NCBI GenBank assembly: GCA_021734025.1
Contig: JAIPJS010000021.1
Span: 1-64,000 of the forward strand
Source: Candidatus Neomarinimicrobiota bacterium
GTDB taxonomy: Bacteria > Fidelibacterota > JAANXI01
Length of the DNA stretch: 64,000 nt
Direction of reading: 5' to 3'
Position 1 is the first letter of the stretch. The number at the start of each line of letters is the position of its first letter. The translations under genes and the position numbers were made by a program. Of the stretch, positions 36,526 through 48,499 are shown piece after piece. Below the pieces are notes generated by a model. The model was not told the origin of the DNA. It saw only the letters and a list, made by a program, of their open reading frames with translations, and did not search any database.

Positions 36526-37497
36526 ATGCGCGCAATTATACCGGCAGCCGGCAGAGGAACGCGACTTCGGCCTCACACTCATACTTTACCGAAGGTCCTG
36601 TTAAATGTTGCAGGCAAACCCATTATCGGACACATCATCGAAGGATTACAGAAAGACGGAATCGATGAGTTAACCGTCATTATCGGCTACCAGGGAAACA
36701 AAGTATCCGATTACATTGATTCCACGTTTGACCTCCCAACGAAATACGTATGGCAAGAAGAACGCAAGGGATTGGGACATGCCGTTGGAATGGGACTTGA
36801 AGATTCTGACGAACCCGCACTTATTCTACTGGGTGATACCATTTTTGACGCAGATTTTTCCGATATACTCGAGGTCGACGGAACCACTATTGGCGTAACG
36901 GAAGTGGAAGATCCGAGACGATTTGGTGTAGTGGAAGTGGAAAATGATTATGTGTCCGGACTGGTAGAAAAGCCGGACGATCCGCCATCGAACCTCGCAC
37001 TGGTCGGCATTTACAAAATCGCCAGCCAGCGGCAGCTGAAAGCAGCCATTGATGAAATCGTGGAAAAAAACATTACCACCAAGGGTGAATACCAACTGAC
37101 AGATGCCCTCCAGGTCATGATTGATCACGGAGAAAAAATCAGGGTATCGAAGGTCGCCGGCTGGTACGATTGCGGGAAAAAAGGGACACTCCTGGAAACC
37201 AACCGATATCTGCTTGAGAAAATGGACAATGATATTTCTATAGAAGGGTGTACCGTTATTCCGCCAGTTTATATTGGGGAAAATTGCGAAATATCAGGTA
37301 GTATAATCGGACCCTACACGACCATTGATGATAATTCTGTGGTAGAAGCGTCAATTATCCGTAACTCCATTGTCGGTCCTCAGGCAAAATTATCAGGCTG
37401 TAATCTGGCAGGCTCCTTGATTGGGGAAGCGGCCGTGGTTCATGGTATGGTTCAACATCTGAATGTCGGCGACCATTCTGAAATTGATTTTGGTTGA
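36526..37497 (+). CDS. Sugar-phosphate nucleotidyltransferase
   Basis: An NTP-transferase of the RmlA/GlmU type, 323 residues. The nucleotide-binding signature AAGRGTRLRPHTHTLPK spans 7-23. The catalytic core covers 1-225, with ADFSD and EKPDDP motifs, and a left-handed beta-helix-like C-terminus starts at about 240 (CTVIPPVYIGENCEISGSIIG). This is the long glucose-1-phosphate thymidylyl/uridylyltransferase type; the exact nucleotide and sugar cannot be told. AGGGGAG precedes the ATG. Confidence 0.88.
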   Translation: MRAIIPAAGRGTRLRPHTHTLPKVLLNVAGKPIIGHIIEGLQKDGIDELTVIIGYQGNKVSDYIDSTFDLPTKYVWQEERKGLGHAVGMGLEDSDEPALILLGDTIFDADFSDILEVDGTTIGVTEVEDPRRFGVVEVENDYVSGLVEKPDDPPSNLALVGIYKIASQRQLKAAIDEIVEKNITTKGEYQLTDALQVMIDHGEKIRVSKVAGWYDCGKKGTLLETNRYLLEKMDNDISIEGCTVIPPVYIGENCEISGSIIGPYTTIDDNSVVEASIIRNSIVGPQAKLSGCNLAGSLIGEAAVVHGMVQHLNVGDHSEIDFG

Positions 37498-37566
37498 TTA
37501 CTCACCCGGAAATCCTTAATCTTTTAACCTTTTTACGAAACTAATAAGCAAGGAGTACTTTCACCA

Positions 37567-39995
<2,429 letters not shown>

Positions 39996-40109
39996 TTTCT
40001 GGAACCTACAGGCTTTTTCACGCTGTTTTTTCGGCGGATCTTTAGTTATTATACATAGGTCTGGAATTAACCCAATCTAACCTGACATCAGTCTTGAGCG
40101 GGAGCCTGT

Positions 40110-42455
40110 GTGAAAGCACGTCTTTTTCCCATTCTAATAGTGGGCATTGTTCTGTTTTTTACCGGCTGTTTTAAGAAGCCGGTTGCACCCGAATTACCAG
40201 CATGGCAAACCCCGCTCAATTTTCCGCTGTTGGAGAAGATCTACGACCTGACGGATCTGCAGAATGACAGTACAATTACGGTTACCGATACCTCCCTCGG
40301 ACATCTCACATTTGTCTTCAGCGATACCATGGAAAGTGTTGGGATTTCCAGTCAGGATCTACAATTTGATGCCGGTCCACCCATCACTGTTCCGGCGCTG
40401 GATGTACCTTCGGGTAATCTGGGTGTTACTCAGAATTTATCCGAGATAGATCAGACCCCGGATGCAATGTCCGATCTCGAGGAAGGAGACACGCTCCGGT
40501 TTTTTCCTGCGACACAGCTCGCCGATGAGACAGATACCCTGAATATCGCTTTACCCCCGGACGTCCCGTTTTTTAAAACAATTACCCGGTATACTGTCGA
40601 TGAAGGGGAGATTACCTTTGAGATAGATAACCAAACACCGCTTACGTTGGATACCGTTCAGATCACGCTTTCACGCCTCGACGGTACAATGATTCAACAG
40701 TCGCTGAACAGCACACCTCCGTATACAGTTACGAATGTCGTGATGGACCTCTCCGGGAAAGAAATGACGGACGTCCTTCGAGTTCATATCTACCTCACGA
40801 ATGAATCGGTGACCAATGAGGTACTCAGGAGTTCCCCGTCTATTACTGTACAGCCGAGTATAAATATCACCAATATCCGAAACGTGACCGGTGTAACCAA
40901 AGACACCACTTATACTGATACGCTGAATTTCCCCTTTCAGAACCCCGGTGTGCGTCTCAGAAGAGGGGTGTTGCATAATTTTCTCGGTACGCCGGTCGAA
41001 CATGATTCCAATGCCATGTCGCTCCGGAACTGGATGAATTATGTGCCCGCCGACTTTAATATGGAACTGGAGTTTAAAAATATTTACCAGCCTAATCATC
41101 CACCACAAACACCAGTGACTTTGTATGATACACTTTTAGCGGGAACGTATGATCCTGCAGGGAACCAAATGGTCCCGAGCGGACTTGCCGCTCAGGAACA
41201 ATACCCGTTTTCGCTGAGTCGTGACACCATCCGGGCGGAACAGCGAAACCGCTTTCTTGATTCCATGGAAGTGATTGTCCGGATGCATCAAATCGGTTCG
41301 GACCAACCGCAGTCCAGCGTTGGTGAGCAGGTGACGCTAAAATTTCCCATAGAAGAGACAATTACCGGCCAGGTCGAAGTGGAACCGATGCAGTTCGACC
41401 GGATGGTAGCCGCAATTTACAAGAGTTTTCCACCGATCAAGCAGACTATTGATAAAATCCCGGAAGGATTCTCCGGACTGGGGTTTCAGAAGGTACGGCT
41501 TATCACCAATTTCTATGACCAGATCCCGATTGATACGGTACTGCTTAATATCAATTTTACCGGCCACAGCGCGGAAGCTGGGCTCCGGGAATTGGATGTG
41601 AGAGATATTCCGCTGGCCACACCCTCCAATACACCAACAGGTTCGGCTGACTTTGCCGGTACCGAGATTATCTTCGGGGCGGACTCGGTCGTTCGTGTAT
41701 TTCATGGCGGCGTTTTTATCACAGAACGCCAGACCAACCTGGCAATCCAGGATTTGGTCAATGATGTTCCGGATAGTATAAGTGTGACGGCCAATGCTAC
41801 TATGAATGGGGAAGCCACACTCATGCCAGGCGATTCACTGTGGGGAAATTTCGCTATGGAAGCACCATTCTTTGTCTCAATTAAGGATACCATGCGATTT
41901 ATTCCCGTGGACAGCACCAGAATAGACACGCTGCAACCTGATACCAGAGACCAGCTGAGAGAGACACTACAGGCCATCGAACTCCGTACCACGATAACAA
42001 ATCATCTGGGTTTTCAGGGGGCGATGTCGCTGTTGGTCTCAGATAAGGGGTTGTTCCCGTTGCTGGGAGATGATAACCAGTCCGATTCAACCTTCCAGGT
42101 GAGAAATGATTCCCTGTATATTAACAACAGCAGCAAAGCATTCAGCTACATTGATACGTTGTTTACCGTAACCTTGCCGGCCATCTCGCGATTTTCTGAC
42201 CCCGAACCTGGGGACAGTGTCGATTATAACTATGTGGTCGAGAGCGGGGTGACGTCGGACACAACCATGATTTTCCGGGCTGCCGATACCACAAAGGTCA
42301 ATATTTTGACTAGCGATAAAATCTATTATATCAAACCGTTGATTGAATTCTATCCTACGCCGGAGCCGATCTCCGTTCGACCGGCAGATTACCTGGAATT
42401 TAACTCGCGGGTGACTTTTCTCATCCAGATTGGCGAACCTTCCCAAGAGGAATGA
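40110..42455 (+). CDS. Large predicted outer-membrane/surface lipoprotein
   Basis: I do not recognise a characterised family. The 781-residue protein has a lipobox (FFTGC), a KPVAPELPAWQTPLNFPL segment after it, and a long mature part. That part is rich in threonine, aspartate and beta-type repeats (DTVQITLSRLDGT, DTVLLNINFTGHS, DTLFTVTLPAISRFSD), suggesting a chain of Ig-like beta domains. Start is GTG 40110 with GGGAG upstream. The next gene, for a DUF5723-like outer membrane protein, overlaps it by 4 bp, so the two products probably act together at the outer membrane. Confidence 0.75.
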   Translation: MKARLFPILIVGIVLFFTGCFKKPVAPELPAWQTPLNFPLLEKIYDLTDLQNDSTITVTDTSLGHLTFVFSDTMESVGISSQDLQFDAGPPITVPALDVPSGNLGVTQNLSEIDQTPDAMSDLEEGDTLRFFPATQLADETDTLNIALPPDVPFFKTITRYTVDEGEITFEIDNQTPLTLDTVQITLSRLDGTMIQQSLNSTPPYTVTNVVMDLSGKEMTDVLRVHIYLTNESVTNEVLRSSPSITVQPSINITNIRNVTGVTKDTTYTDTLNFPFQNPGVRLRRGVLHNFLGTPVEHDSNAMSLRNWMNYVPADFNMELEFKNIYQPNHPPQTPVTLYDTLLAGTYDPAGNQMVPSGLAAQEQYPFSLSRDTIRAEQRNRFLDSMEVIVRMHQIGSDQPQSSVGEQVTLKFPIEETITGQVEVEPMQFDRMVAAIYKSFPPIKQTIDKIPEGFSGLGFQKVRLITNFYDQIPIDTVLLNINFTGHSAEAGLRELDVRDIPLATPSNTPTGSADFAGTEIIFGADSVVRVFHGGVFITERQTNLAIQDLVNDVPDSISVTANATMNGEATLMPGDSLWGNFAMEAPFFVSIKDTMRFIPVDSTRIDTLQPDTRDQLRETLQAIELRTTITNHLGFQGAMSLLVSDKGLFPLLGDDNQSDSTFQVRNDSLYINNSSKAFSYIDTLFTVTLPAISRFSDPEPGDSVDYNYVVESGVTSDTTMIFRAADTTKVNILTSDKIYYIKPLIEFYPTPEPISVRPADYLEFNSRVTFLIQIGEPSQEE

Positions 42456-43774
42456 TGCGTCGAATCATACTCATAGTATTTGGAGGAGTGTTGTTTCCGG
42501 TCTTGCTGGCGGGGCAGGCACGTCAAAACGCCGTAGTGACCAGCCTGGCAGGCACGTACACGACGCATAGCCGGGGAGTGGATGCCGTGGGATGGAATCC
42601 GGCAAATCTGGGGTTCCCTGAAGAGCGTCCCTTTTCCTGGTCACTGGTAAATATTAACGGCGCCGCCCATAACAACGCCTTCTCCATAGCACAATACAAC
42701 AGATTCAGTGGTGCGAATCTGGAAAACGAGAATCGTAAAACAGATTTGCTGGAATCTATTTCCAGCGATGGATGGCGCTGGACAATGGATATGCATACCT
42801 CCGTCCCGGGGATCTCTTTCTCAGTAACGAACTGGGCATTTACCTCCGATCTAATCGTACTCAACGACATCAGCATCCCCAAAGATCTCTTTAAATTTCT
42901 CTTCACCGGGAATACGGAGAACGATTCCCTGGTATTCGATTTTTCACAGGAAACGCTGGCCCTGGGGATGCATTCTTTCTCGTTCGGGATGCCGTTTCAG
43001 GCGTTTTCTCTGGGAATTTCGTTAAAATATCTGAATGGTCTGTATTATAGCGGAATGACTTATCAGGAGGGGGCTTTGTATACCACTCCGGAGGCAATTA
43101 CCGGAGTGATGCATTATCAGGAGCAGGAGGCCGTTGGTGGTAATGGTGTTGCTGTGGATATTGGGGTAACAACGCGGGAGCGGGAGGACTGGCAGTTCGG
43201 CATGGCGATTAATAACCTCGGTGGCAAGATGAAGTGGGGAAAAGCGACACCGACCGCCCGATTTGTTTCAGGAACGCTGAGTCAATTGCTCCCCATCGAC
43301 GAGATCGCCCGGACCACCAATCATTTTTATGGACTGGATAGTCTGAACGGTGAATCGCTTTATCGGAAAGATATGAGTGACCTGGTGATTGATAGTGTCT
43401 CTGTCATGGAAGGCACCGAACAGTTCACCGTAAAATATCCGACAATGTTTCGCTTCGGCGGCTCGTATGCCCTTCCGGACTATTACCTGAAAGTGATGAT
43501 GGATTTCCGCACAGGGTTCGAAGATCGATTCTTTGCCCGGAATCGTTGGGTTTGGAGTACCGCCCTGGAATGGCGGAGAAAACCGTGGCTCCCAATCAGG
43601 ACCGGGATCGCCTGGGACGGCAGCAGTTTTACCCAATGGGGATTAGGTCTCGGTTTTGAGACCGAATTGCTGGAACTGAACCTCGGTTTATCCTTCGAAC
43701 GGGGGATGTGGATTCATACACTGAAGGGGATGACCTTTTCCCTTGGGATGACGTACAGAATACTACCTGACTAG
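42452..43774 (+). CDS. DUF5723-like outer membrane protein
   Basis: A 440-residue exported protein with a signal peptide (ending near VLLAGQ). The beginning of the mature part, GTYTTHSRGVDAVGWNPANLGF, resembles the N-terminal hatch of FadL/PorV-like and DUF5723 barrels of FCB bacteria. The rest is amphipathic beta sequence ending in SLGMTYRILPD. The start overlaps the stop of the large lipoprotein gene (ATGA), a sign of coupled expression. The barrel assignment is inferred from pattern. Confidence 0.72.
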   Translation: MMRRIILIVFGGVLFPVLLAGQARQNAVVTSLAGTYTTHSRGVDAVGWNPANLGFPEERPFSWSLVNINGAAHNNAFSIAQYNRFSGANLENENRKTDLLESISSDGWRWTMDMHTSVPGISFSVTNWAFTSDLIVLNDISIPKDLFKFLFTGNTENDSLVFDFSQETLALGMHSFSFGMPFQAFSLGISLKYLNGLYYSGMTYQEGALYTTPEAITGVMHYQEQEAVGGNGVAVDIGVTTREREDWQFGMAINNLGGKMKWGKATPTARFVSGTLSQLLPIDEIARTTNHFYGLDSLNGESLYRKDMSDLVIDSVSVMEGTEQFTVKYPTMFRFGGSYALPDYYLKVMMDFRTGFEDRFFARNRWVWSTALEWRRKPWLPIRTGIAWDGSSFTQWGLGLGFETELLELNLGLSFERGMWIHTLKGMTFSLGMTYRILPD

Positions 43775-43785
43775 TACTTTGCTGT

Positions 43786-44874
43786 TTATTTCGGGGTTCG
43801 AATTAACAGAATAATCCCGCCGATAATAAAAATGATATTGCCCATCCAGACAGAGAGCATTGGTGGCAGTAATCCCTGAAATCCCATTACCTGCCCCACC
43901 TTGATAATCGCATAATACGTAAAAATGATAAACAGGCTCAGCCCTGCGCCGAACGCCAACCCTCCCTTCCGCTGGGTCGCAACCAGCGGTAAGCCAAAGA
44001 GGACAACGACAAAATTGGTAAACGCAAAAGCAATTTTATAGTATAGGTTGACTTCCCATTTCCGTGGATCGATACCCAGGGAACGCAACTGTTCGATAAA
44101 TTCAGACAGCTCACCGTAATCCATCTTTGCCGGATCAAGGGCTTCCTTTAAGATCTCCTGTGGTTTGACCTGAAGCGCGACATTCAACGTCCCGGGGCTC
44201 GATTCCACTACTCGTTCAGAATTCTGCTTTGTAAACGTGCGGACAACGTAATCCGTCACGAACCAGCTCGACGACGAATCGATATAAAATATTTTTTCGG
44301 CATCAATGCGTTTGGTAATTCGCCCCGATTCCAGATACTGAATAGAGGTTTGATTCCCCACCATACTGTTGCCATTGAATCGGTCAATAACCAGGTTGCG
44401 TTCCGGGGTATCCTGAATAAATATATCGTTACGCTGCAAATTCTGTTTCGGCGGCCGCTTATTAATATACTGGTCTTTGTACTCTTCCAGTTTTCGGTCC
44501 GTATGTACCTTCACCTGATCATCGAAGACAAACGAGCCACAACTCATGAAAAATGCAAAAATCAGAAGGGGGGCCGTAATTCGATACAGGCTTACGCCTG
44601 AGGCTTTCATTGCCGTGAGTTCGTTGTTTCTGGACAGGGTCCCAATACTAAAAATACTGGCTATCAGCATCGACATCGGCAGTGCAGTGCTGATGAAAAA
44701 CGGGACGTTGAGTACATAATACGTTAAAATCTGCGAACGGTTCAGGCCGGCATCGATGAACTTATCAACGTTCTCAACCACATCAACAATCAAAAAGATA
44801 GTCAGAAAGGCGATCATCGAATAGAGGAATAGCGCAATAAACTTGCGTAACAGGTATTTGTCCAGGAGTTTCAT
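43786..44874 (-). CDS. LptF/LptG-type lipopolysaccharide export permease
   Basis: An inner-membrane YjgP/YjgQ-family permease that works with LptB and LptC. The 362-residue protein has three N-terminal helices (about 10-32, 52-72, 97-117), a periplasmic beta-jellyroll region (about 125-260) and three C-terminal helices (270-290, 305-325, 335-357). LptF and LptG cannot be told apart. It is convergent with the outer-membrane gene, 11 bp away. With the lptE-like gene it indicates an LPS-type outer membrane. Confidence 0.9.
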   Translation of the reverse strand: MKLLDKYLLRKFIALFLYSMIAFLTIFLIVDVVENVDKFIDAGLNRSQILTYYVLNVPFFISTALPMSMLIASIFSIGTLSRNNELTAMKASGVSLYRITAPLLIFAFFMSCGSFVFDDQVKVHTDRKLEEYKDQYINKRPPKQNLQRNDIFIQDTPERNLVIDRFNGNSMVGNQTSIQYLESGRITKRIDAEKIFYIDSSSSWFVTDYVVRTFTKQNSERVVESSPGTLNVALQVKPQEILKEALDPAKMDYGELSEFIEQLRSLGIDPRKWEVNLYYKIAFAFTNFVVVLFGLPLVATQRKGGLAFGAGLSLFIIFTYYAIIKVGQVMGFQGLLPPMLSVWMGNIIFIIGGIILLIRTPK

Positions 44875-45030
44875 CCCGGAAAACTACAATTCCCACCTTT
44901 GAAAGACAACGAAACTTTGCATGGGATTCCCGGCTGCAATCCCGGCGATAGCAAGTACCACTTTACTTTATCAGAGGACTTCTCTAACATATTTTCCGAT
45001 TCGTTTGGAATTAAAATCCAACCACCATAA

Positions 45031-46926
45031 TTGAAAAAAGTCCTTTCCATATTGATAGTGGCCCTGCTGCTTTTCGGAGCAGGAAAGCAATGTAGAGCGC
45101 AGAACCTTGAATTACCGCCGGTTATTCTCAAAGATGTCGAATTCTCAATGACGTTCTCTGACTTGCCTGATACCGCAGCACTAAAGATTACAGGAGACCA
45201 GATTGAAACACCGGATGAATTGTCGTTCCCCATTTTAGTCAATAATGAGTATACCCTTAGCGGGATACAATTGACTAAAACCGGCTCGCAAACAATTTAT
45301 TGGACCGTGAATAATGTCCGATATTCCCAATCAGTTACTGTCCTGCCCGGTGTGCTCAGCCTGCTGCCACCATTGCTGGCAATCCTGATGGCATTGTTGA
45401 CCAGGCAAATTCTGCTCTCTTTATTTGCGGGAATTTGGCTTGGGGCGATCTTCGTCTATGATTACTCCCTTCTTGACGGGTTGCTGCGACTGCTGGATAC
45501 CTATTTAGTCGACTCCTTGACTGAGCCATCCCACGCGTCAATAATCCTGTTCACTTTGGCATTTGGAGGGATGGTTGGTGTCCTCGCCAAGAATGGGGGA
45601 ATGCAGGGTATCGTTGACAAAATATCTAAATTGGCCTCCGGAAATCGCAGTGGCCAGCTCTCCACCATGGCGATGGGTTTGCTCATTTTTTTCGATGACT
45701 ATGCAAACACTCTACTGGTCGGGAATACCATGCGGGTGCTCACCGATAAACTCCGAATTTCCCGGGAGAAACTGGCATATATCGTGGATTCCACGGCCGC
45801 GCCGGTCACGTCTATTGCTATCATCAGCACCTGGGTAGGCTTCGAAATCGGTTTGATGCAGGAAGCATTCGCCAGCGTCGGAATCCAGGAAAATATTTAT
45901 TTCGTATTTATTCAGACGATTCAGTACCGATTTTATAGTCTGTTTGCGCTGGTATTTGTCTTTCTGGTGGCATATACCAGGCGTGATTTCGGGCCGATGT
46001 ACAAGGCTGAACGACGGAGTATTCATACAGGAGCCGTCCTGAGCGACGGGGCCACTCCCCTTGCCGATACGTCCGAACTGGAAATTCCGGCGGGCATTCC
46101 GTATCGCTGGTATAATGCGATTATTCCTATCGGGGCAGTCATTTTCATCATGATTGCAGGGCTATTTTATAGCGGACTGCAATCGATGGATGGGACAATG
46201 TCGGTAAGACTGTGGGAGATTATCGGTGAAGCGGACTCTTTTCAGGTCTTGATTTGGGCTTCATTCGGGGGCTCTTTTGTCGCGATGCTACTTTCAGTCG
46301 GACAGCGAATAATGTCCATCTCCGAAAGTATCGAGGCTTGGTTAGGCGGAGCAAAGGCTATGATTCTTGCGGTTGCGGTACTGATTCTGGCGTGGGCACT
46401 CAGCAGGATATGCGGGGAAATTCAAACCGCGGAATATATCATCGAGATGACCGAAGGGCTCCTCCGGCCGGAATTGATTCCGGTGTTGACGTTTATCACT
46501 GCTGCCATTGTCAGCTTTGCCACCGGGACCTCGTGGGGAACGATGGCGATCCTGATTCCGATTGTAATCCCATTGATGGCAGAACTGCTCAGGGCTGAGG
46601 GGATTGAAACGACGGTCGACGCCCAGAGTTTTCTTGCGACCTTTGCGGCGGTACTTTCCGGATCAGTCTTTGGTGATCACTGCTCGCCGATATCAGATAC
46701 AACCATCCTCTCCAGTATGGCCTCGGGCTCCGATCATATCGATCATGTGCGGACTCAGATTCCGTATGCCGTGACAGTGGGAATCATTGCGATACTGTTT
46801 GGTTATTTACCGGCTGGACTTCACTGGAACTGGCCGCTGTTCTTTGGCCTGGGATTAGCGAGCCTCATTGCTGTGATTCTTTTTATTGGAAAACAGGTAG
46901 AAGCCAGGGAAAATATTGAGATTTAA
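45031..46926 (+). CDS. NhaC-family Na+/H+ antiporter with N-terminal exported domain
   Basis: A sodium/proton (or sodium-coupled) antiporter of 631 residues. The membrane part (about 110-625) has the NhaC hallmarks GTSWGTMAILIPIVIPL and GDHCSPISDTTILSSMAS. Before it lies a cleavable-looking signal (MKKVLSILIVALLLFGAG) and about 80 residues of extracytoplasmic beta-type sequence (ILKDVEFSMTFSDLP to YWTVNNVRYSQSVTV) that ordinary NhaC proteins lack. The start is TTG 45031 without a Shine-Dalgarno motif, chosen because the signal begins there. The gene stands alone between two minus-strand genes. Confidence 0.85.
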   Translation: MKKVLSILIVALLLFGAGKQCRAQNLELPPVILKDVEFSMTFSDLPDTAALKITGDQIETPDELSFPILVNNEYTLSGIQLTKTGSQTIYWTVNNVRYSQSVTVLPGVLSLLPPLLAILMALLTRQILLSLFAGIWLGAIFVYDYSLLDGLLRLLDTYLVDSLTEPSHASIILFTLAFGGMVGVLAKNGGMQGIVDKISKLASGNRSGQLSTMAMGLLIFFDDYANTLLVGNTMRVLTDKLRISREKLAYIVDSTAAPVTSIAIISTWVGFEIGLMQEAFASVGIQENIYFVFIQTIQYRFYSLFALVFVFLVAYTRRDFGPMYKAERRSIHTGAVLSDGATPLADTSELEIPAGIPYRWYNAIIPIGAVIFIMIAGLFYSGLQSMDGTMSVRLWEIIGEADSFQVLIWASFGGSFVAMLLSVGQRIMSISESIEAWLGGAKAMILAVAVLILAWALSRICGEIQTAEYIIEMTEGLLRPELIPVLTFITAAIVSFATGTSWGTMAILIPIVIPLMAELLRAEGIETTVDAQSFLATFAAVLSGSVFGDHCSPISDTTILSSMASGSDHIDHVRTQIPYAVTVGIIAILFGYLPAGLHWNWPLFFGLGLASLIAVILFIGKQVEARENIEI

Positions 46927-46942
46927 TAAGGTGAATTACTAT

Positions 46943-46963
46943 CCTTTGAATTTCATTCAAAGG
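46943..46963. terminator. 9-bp stem-loop between convergent genes
   Basis: CCTTTGAAT (46943-46951) and ATTCAAAGG (46955-46963) enclose a 3-base loop between the nhaC-type gene and the corC-like gene. There is no T tract, so it is only a possible terminator. Confidence 0.35.
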
Positions 46964-46977
46964 CGGCTATTTAGGAC

Positions 46978-48231
46978 TCACGATGGAAACCCGGTGTTGA
47001 ATGATCCCATGGAAGAGCCTGAGTTGTTGTCCAGTATGAGTTTAACCTGCTCGATCTTTTTCTGCGTGGCCTTGGTGATAATAAATTTTTGGGCGCCGAG
47101 AGCAATCTCTTCACCAGAGCTCGGGATGCGCCCCAACCGGTCCTCCAGATAGCCGCTGATGGTTTCGTATTCACCATCCGGCAGGTCCAGGTGGAGAGTT
47201 TCGTTCAGGTAGTCGATTTCAGCCCGCCCGCTAATCACAAAGCCGTTGTCGATTTTCTTTACGGTCATTTCATCAAAGTCGAACTCATCCTCAAATTCAC
47301 CGAAGAGTTCTTCCACGATATCTTCCACCGTGATTAGCCCGGCCGTGCCGCCATACTCGTCAATGACAATCCCGATACTGTTTTTATTCTCCTGAAACTC
47401 CCGGAGCATTTCACCGATATTTTTCGACTCCGGCACAAAGGTGGCGTCCTTGATGACTTCCTGGATCGTCTCATGTTCCTCGAACATATCGTAGAGGAAG
47501 ATGACGCCGACGATTTTGTCTATGGTATCTTCATATACCGGTAATTTAGAATGCCCGGATTCCAGGAAGACTTCTTTGGCCTCCTGAATCGTGCGGTTTT
47601 TATCGATGGCGGAGATGTCGGTCCGCGGGGTCATGGCATCTCTGGCCGTTTGATTTCCAAATGAAAACAACTTGGTGATGAACCGTTTTTCGTGCTTGTC
47701 GATGACATCCTCCGAACCAACCCGGGTAAACAGCAGTCGGAGATCATCCTTCGAAAAGGCATCAGAAATCTTTTCTTCAGCGCTTGTCCACTTGGTTAGC
47801 AACCGGCTGTACCAGCCGGCGATCACCAGGAATGGATATAGCGGGTATCGGAGTCCCCTGAGCAACGGCGTAATTTTCAGTGTCAGCACGTTGGCACGCT
47901 CGCGAAAGATCGTTTTGGGTAAGATTTCCCCAAAGGTGAGTATAACAAGAGCTGTGAGAGCAATAACGGTAATTTCGTTAAAATATTCGATGAGGACGAT
48001 AGTGGCAAACGAGGTCGCCATGATATTGGCGATATTTGTTCCTATCAGGGTAATGTTTAGAAAGGATGAGGGCTCGTTCAATAGCTTGCTGGCCTCCCGG
48101 GCTCCAGGCAAATCCTGCCGTTTCCAGACTTCGACTTGCATGGGGTTGGCTGAGACGTAGGCGATCTCGGCTCCGGAGAAAAACGCGGAAAGAATTAACC
48201 CAATCACAGCCAGCACTATTTCGAGCATCAT
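46978..48231 (-). CDS. CNNM/CorC-type membrane protein with CBS domains
   Basis: A 417-residue protein of the HlyC/CorC family. A DUF21 transmembrane domain (about 1-150, starting MLEIVLAVIGLILSAFFSGAEIAYVS) is followed by a CBS pair (about 200-320, MTPRTDISAI and GIVIDEYGGTAGLITVEDIVEELFGE). A C-terminal CorC_HlyC domain (330-405) closes it. These proteins are linked to magnesium or cobalt efflux. AGAGGAG precedes the start; two adjacent ATGs (48231 and 48228) are possible. Confidence 0.9.
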   Translation of the reverse strand: MMLEIVLAVIGLILSAFFSGAEIAYVSANPMQVEVWKRQDLPGAREASKLLNEPSSFLNITLIGTNIANIMATSFATIVLIEYFNEITVIALTALVILTFGEILPKTIFRERANVLTLKITPLLRGLRYPLYPFLVIAGWYSRLLTKWTSAEEKISDAFSKDDLRLLFTRVGSEDVIDKHEKRFITKLFSFGNQTARDAMTPRTDISAIDKNRTIQEAKEVFLESGHSKLPVYEDTIDKIVGVIFLYDMFEEHETIQEVIKDATFVPESKNIGEMLREFQENKNSIGIVIDEYGGTAGLITVEDIVEELFGEFEDEFDFDEMTVKKIDNGFVISGRAEIDYLNETLHLDLPDGEYETISGYLEDRLGRIPSSGEEIALGAQKFIITKATQKKIEQVKLILDNNSGSSMGSFNTGFPS

Positions 48232-48255
48232 AATATCTCCTCTATATTGCAGAGT

Positions 48256-48284
48256 ATAATATCACCAAAGGCATCAAAAATCAA
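48256..48284 (-). promoter_or_regulatory. Putative promoter of the corC-like gene
   Basis: On the minus strand, TTGATT (48284-48279) and TATTAT (48261-48256) are 17 bp apart. The -10 is one base off consensus. The start codon lies 25 bp downstream. Confidence 0.5.
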
Positions 48285-48499
48285 CAGGATCGCCCTGAAT
48301 TATCCATTGATATTTCTGGTTGACTGATACCAAAAATCCAGAATTAAGTCCGGGAAGACAGAGATTTACCTCCCGTGGCTCACGAATTTTTCATTACCGC
48401 TCTGAGCCCTGCCATTCGGCGTTTTCGGTTGTAATTTTATAAGGACAAGTCTAAGTTCTAATCCGTTAATTTGAGCAGAAACCGGATATTAAAAATAGA

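Noticed and set aside
37498-37566. SAM riboswitch before metK/ahcY
   Set aside because: The 69-bp gap is too short and shows no stem set of the known SAM or SAH riboswitch classes.
44871-45242. 123-codon minus-strand ORF overlapping the NhaC start
   Set aside because: It overlaps the signal-peptide region of a well-supported gene and has no recognisable features.
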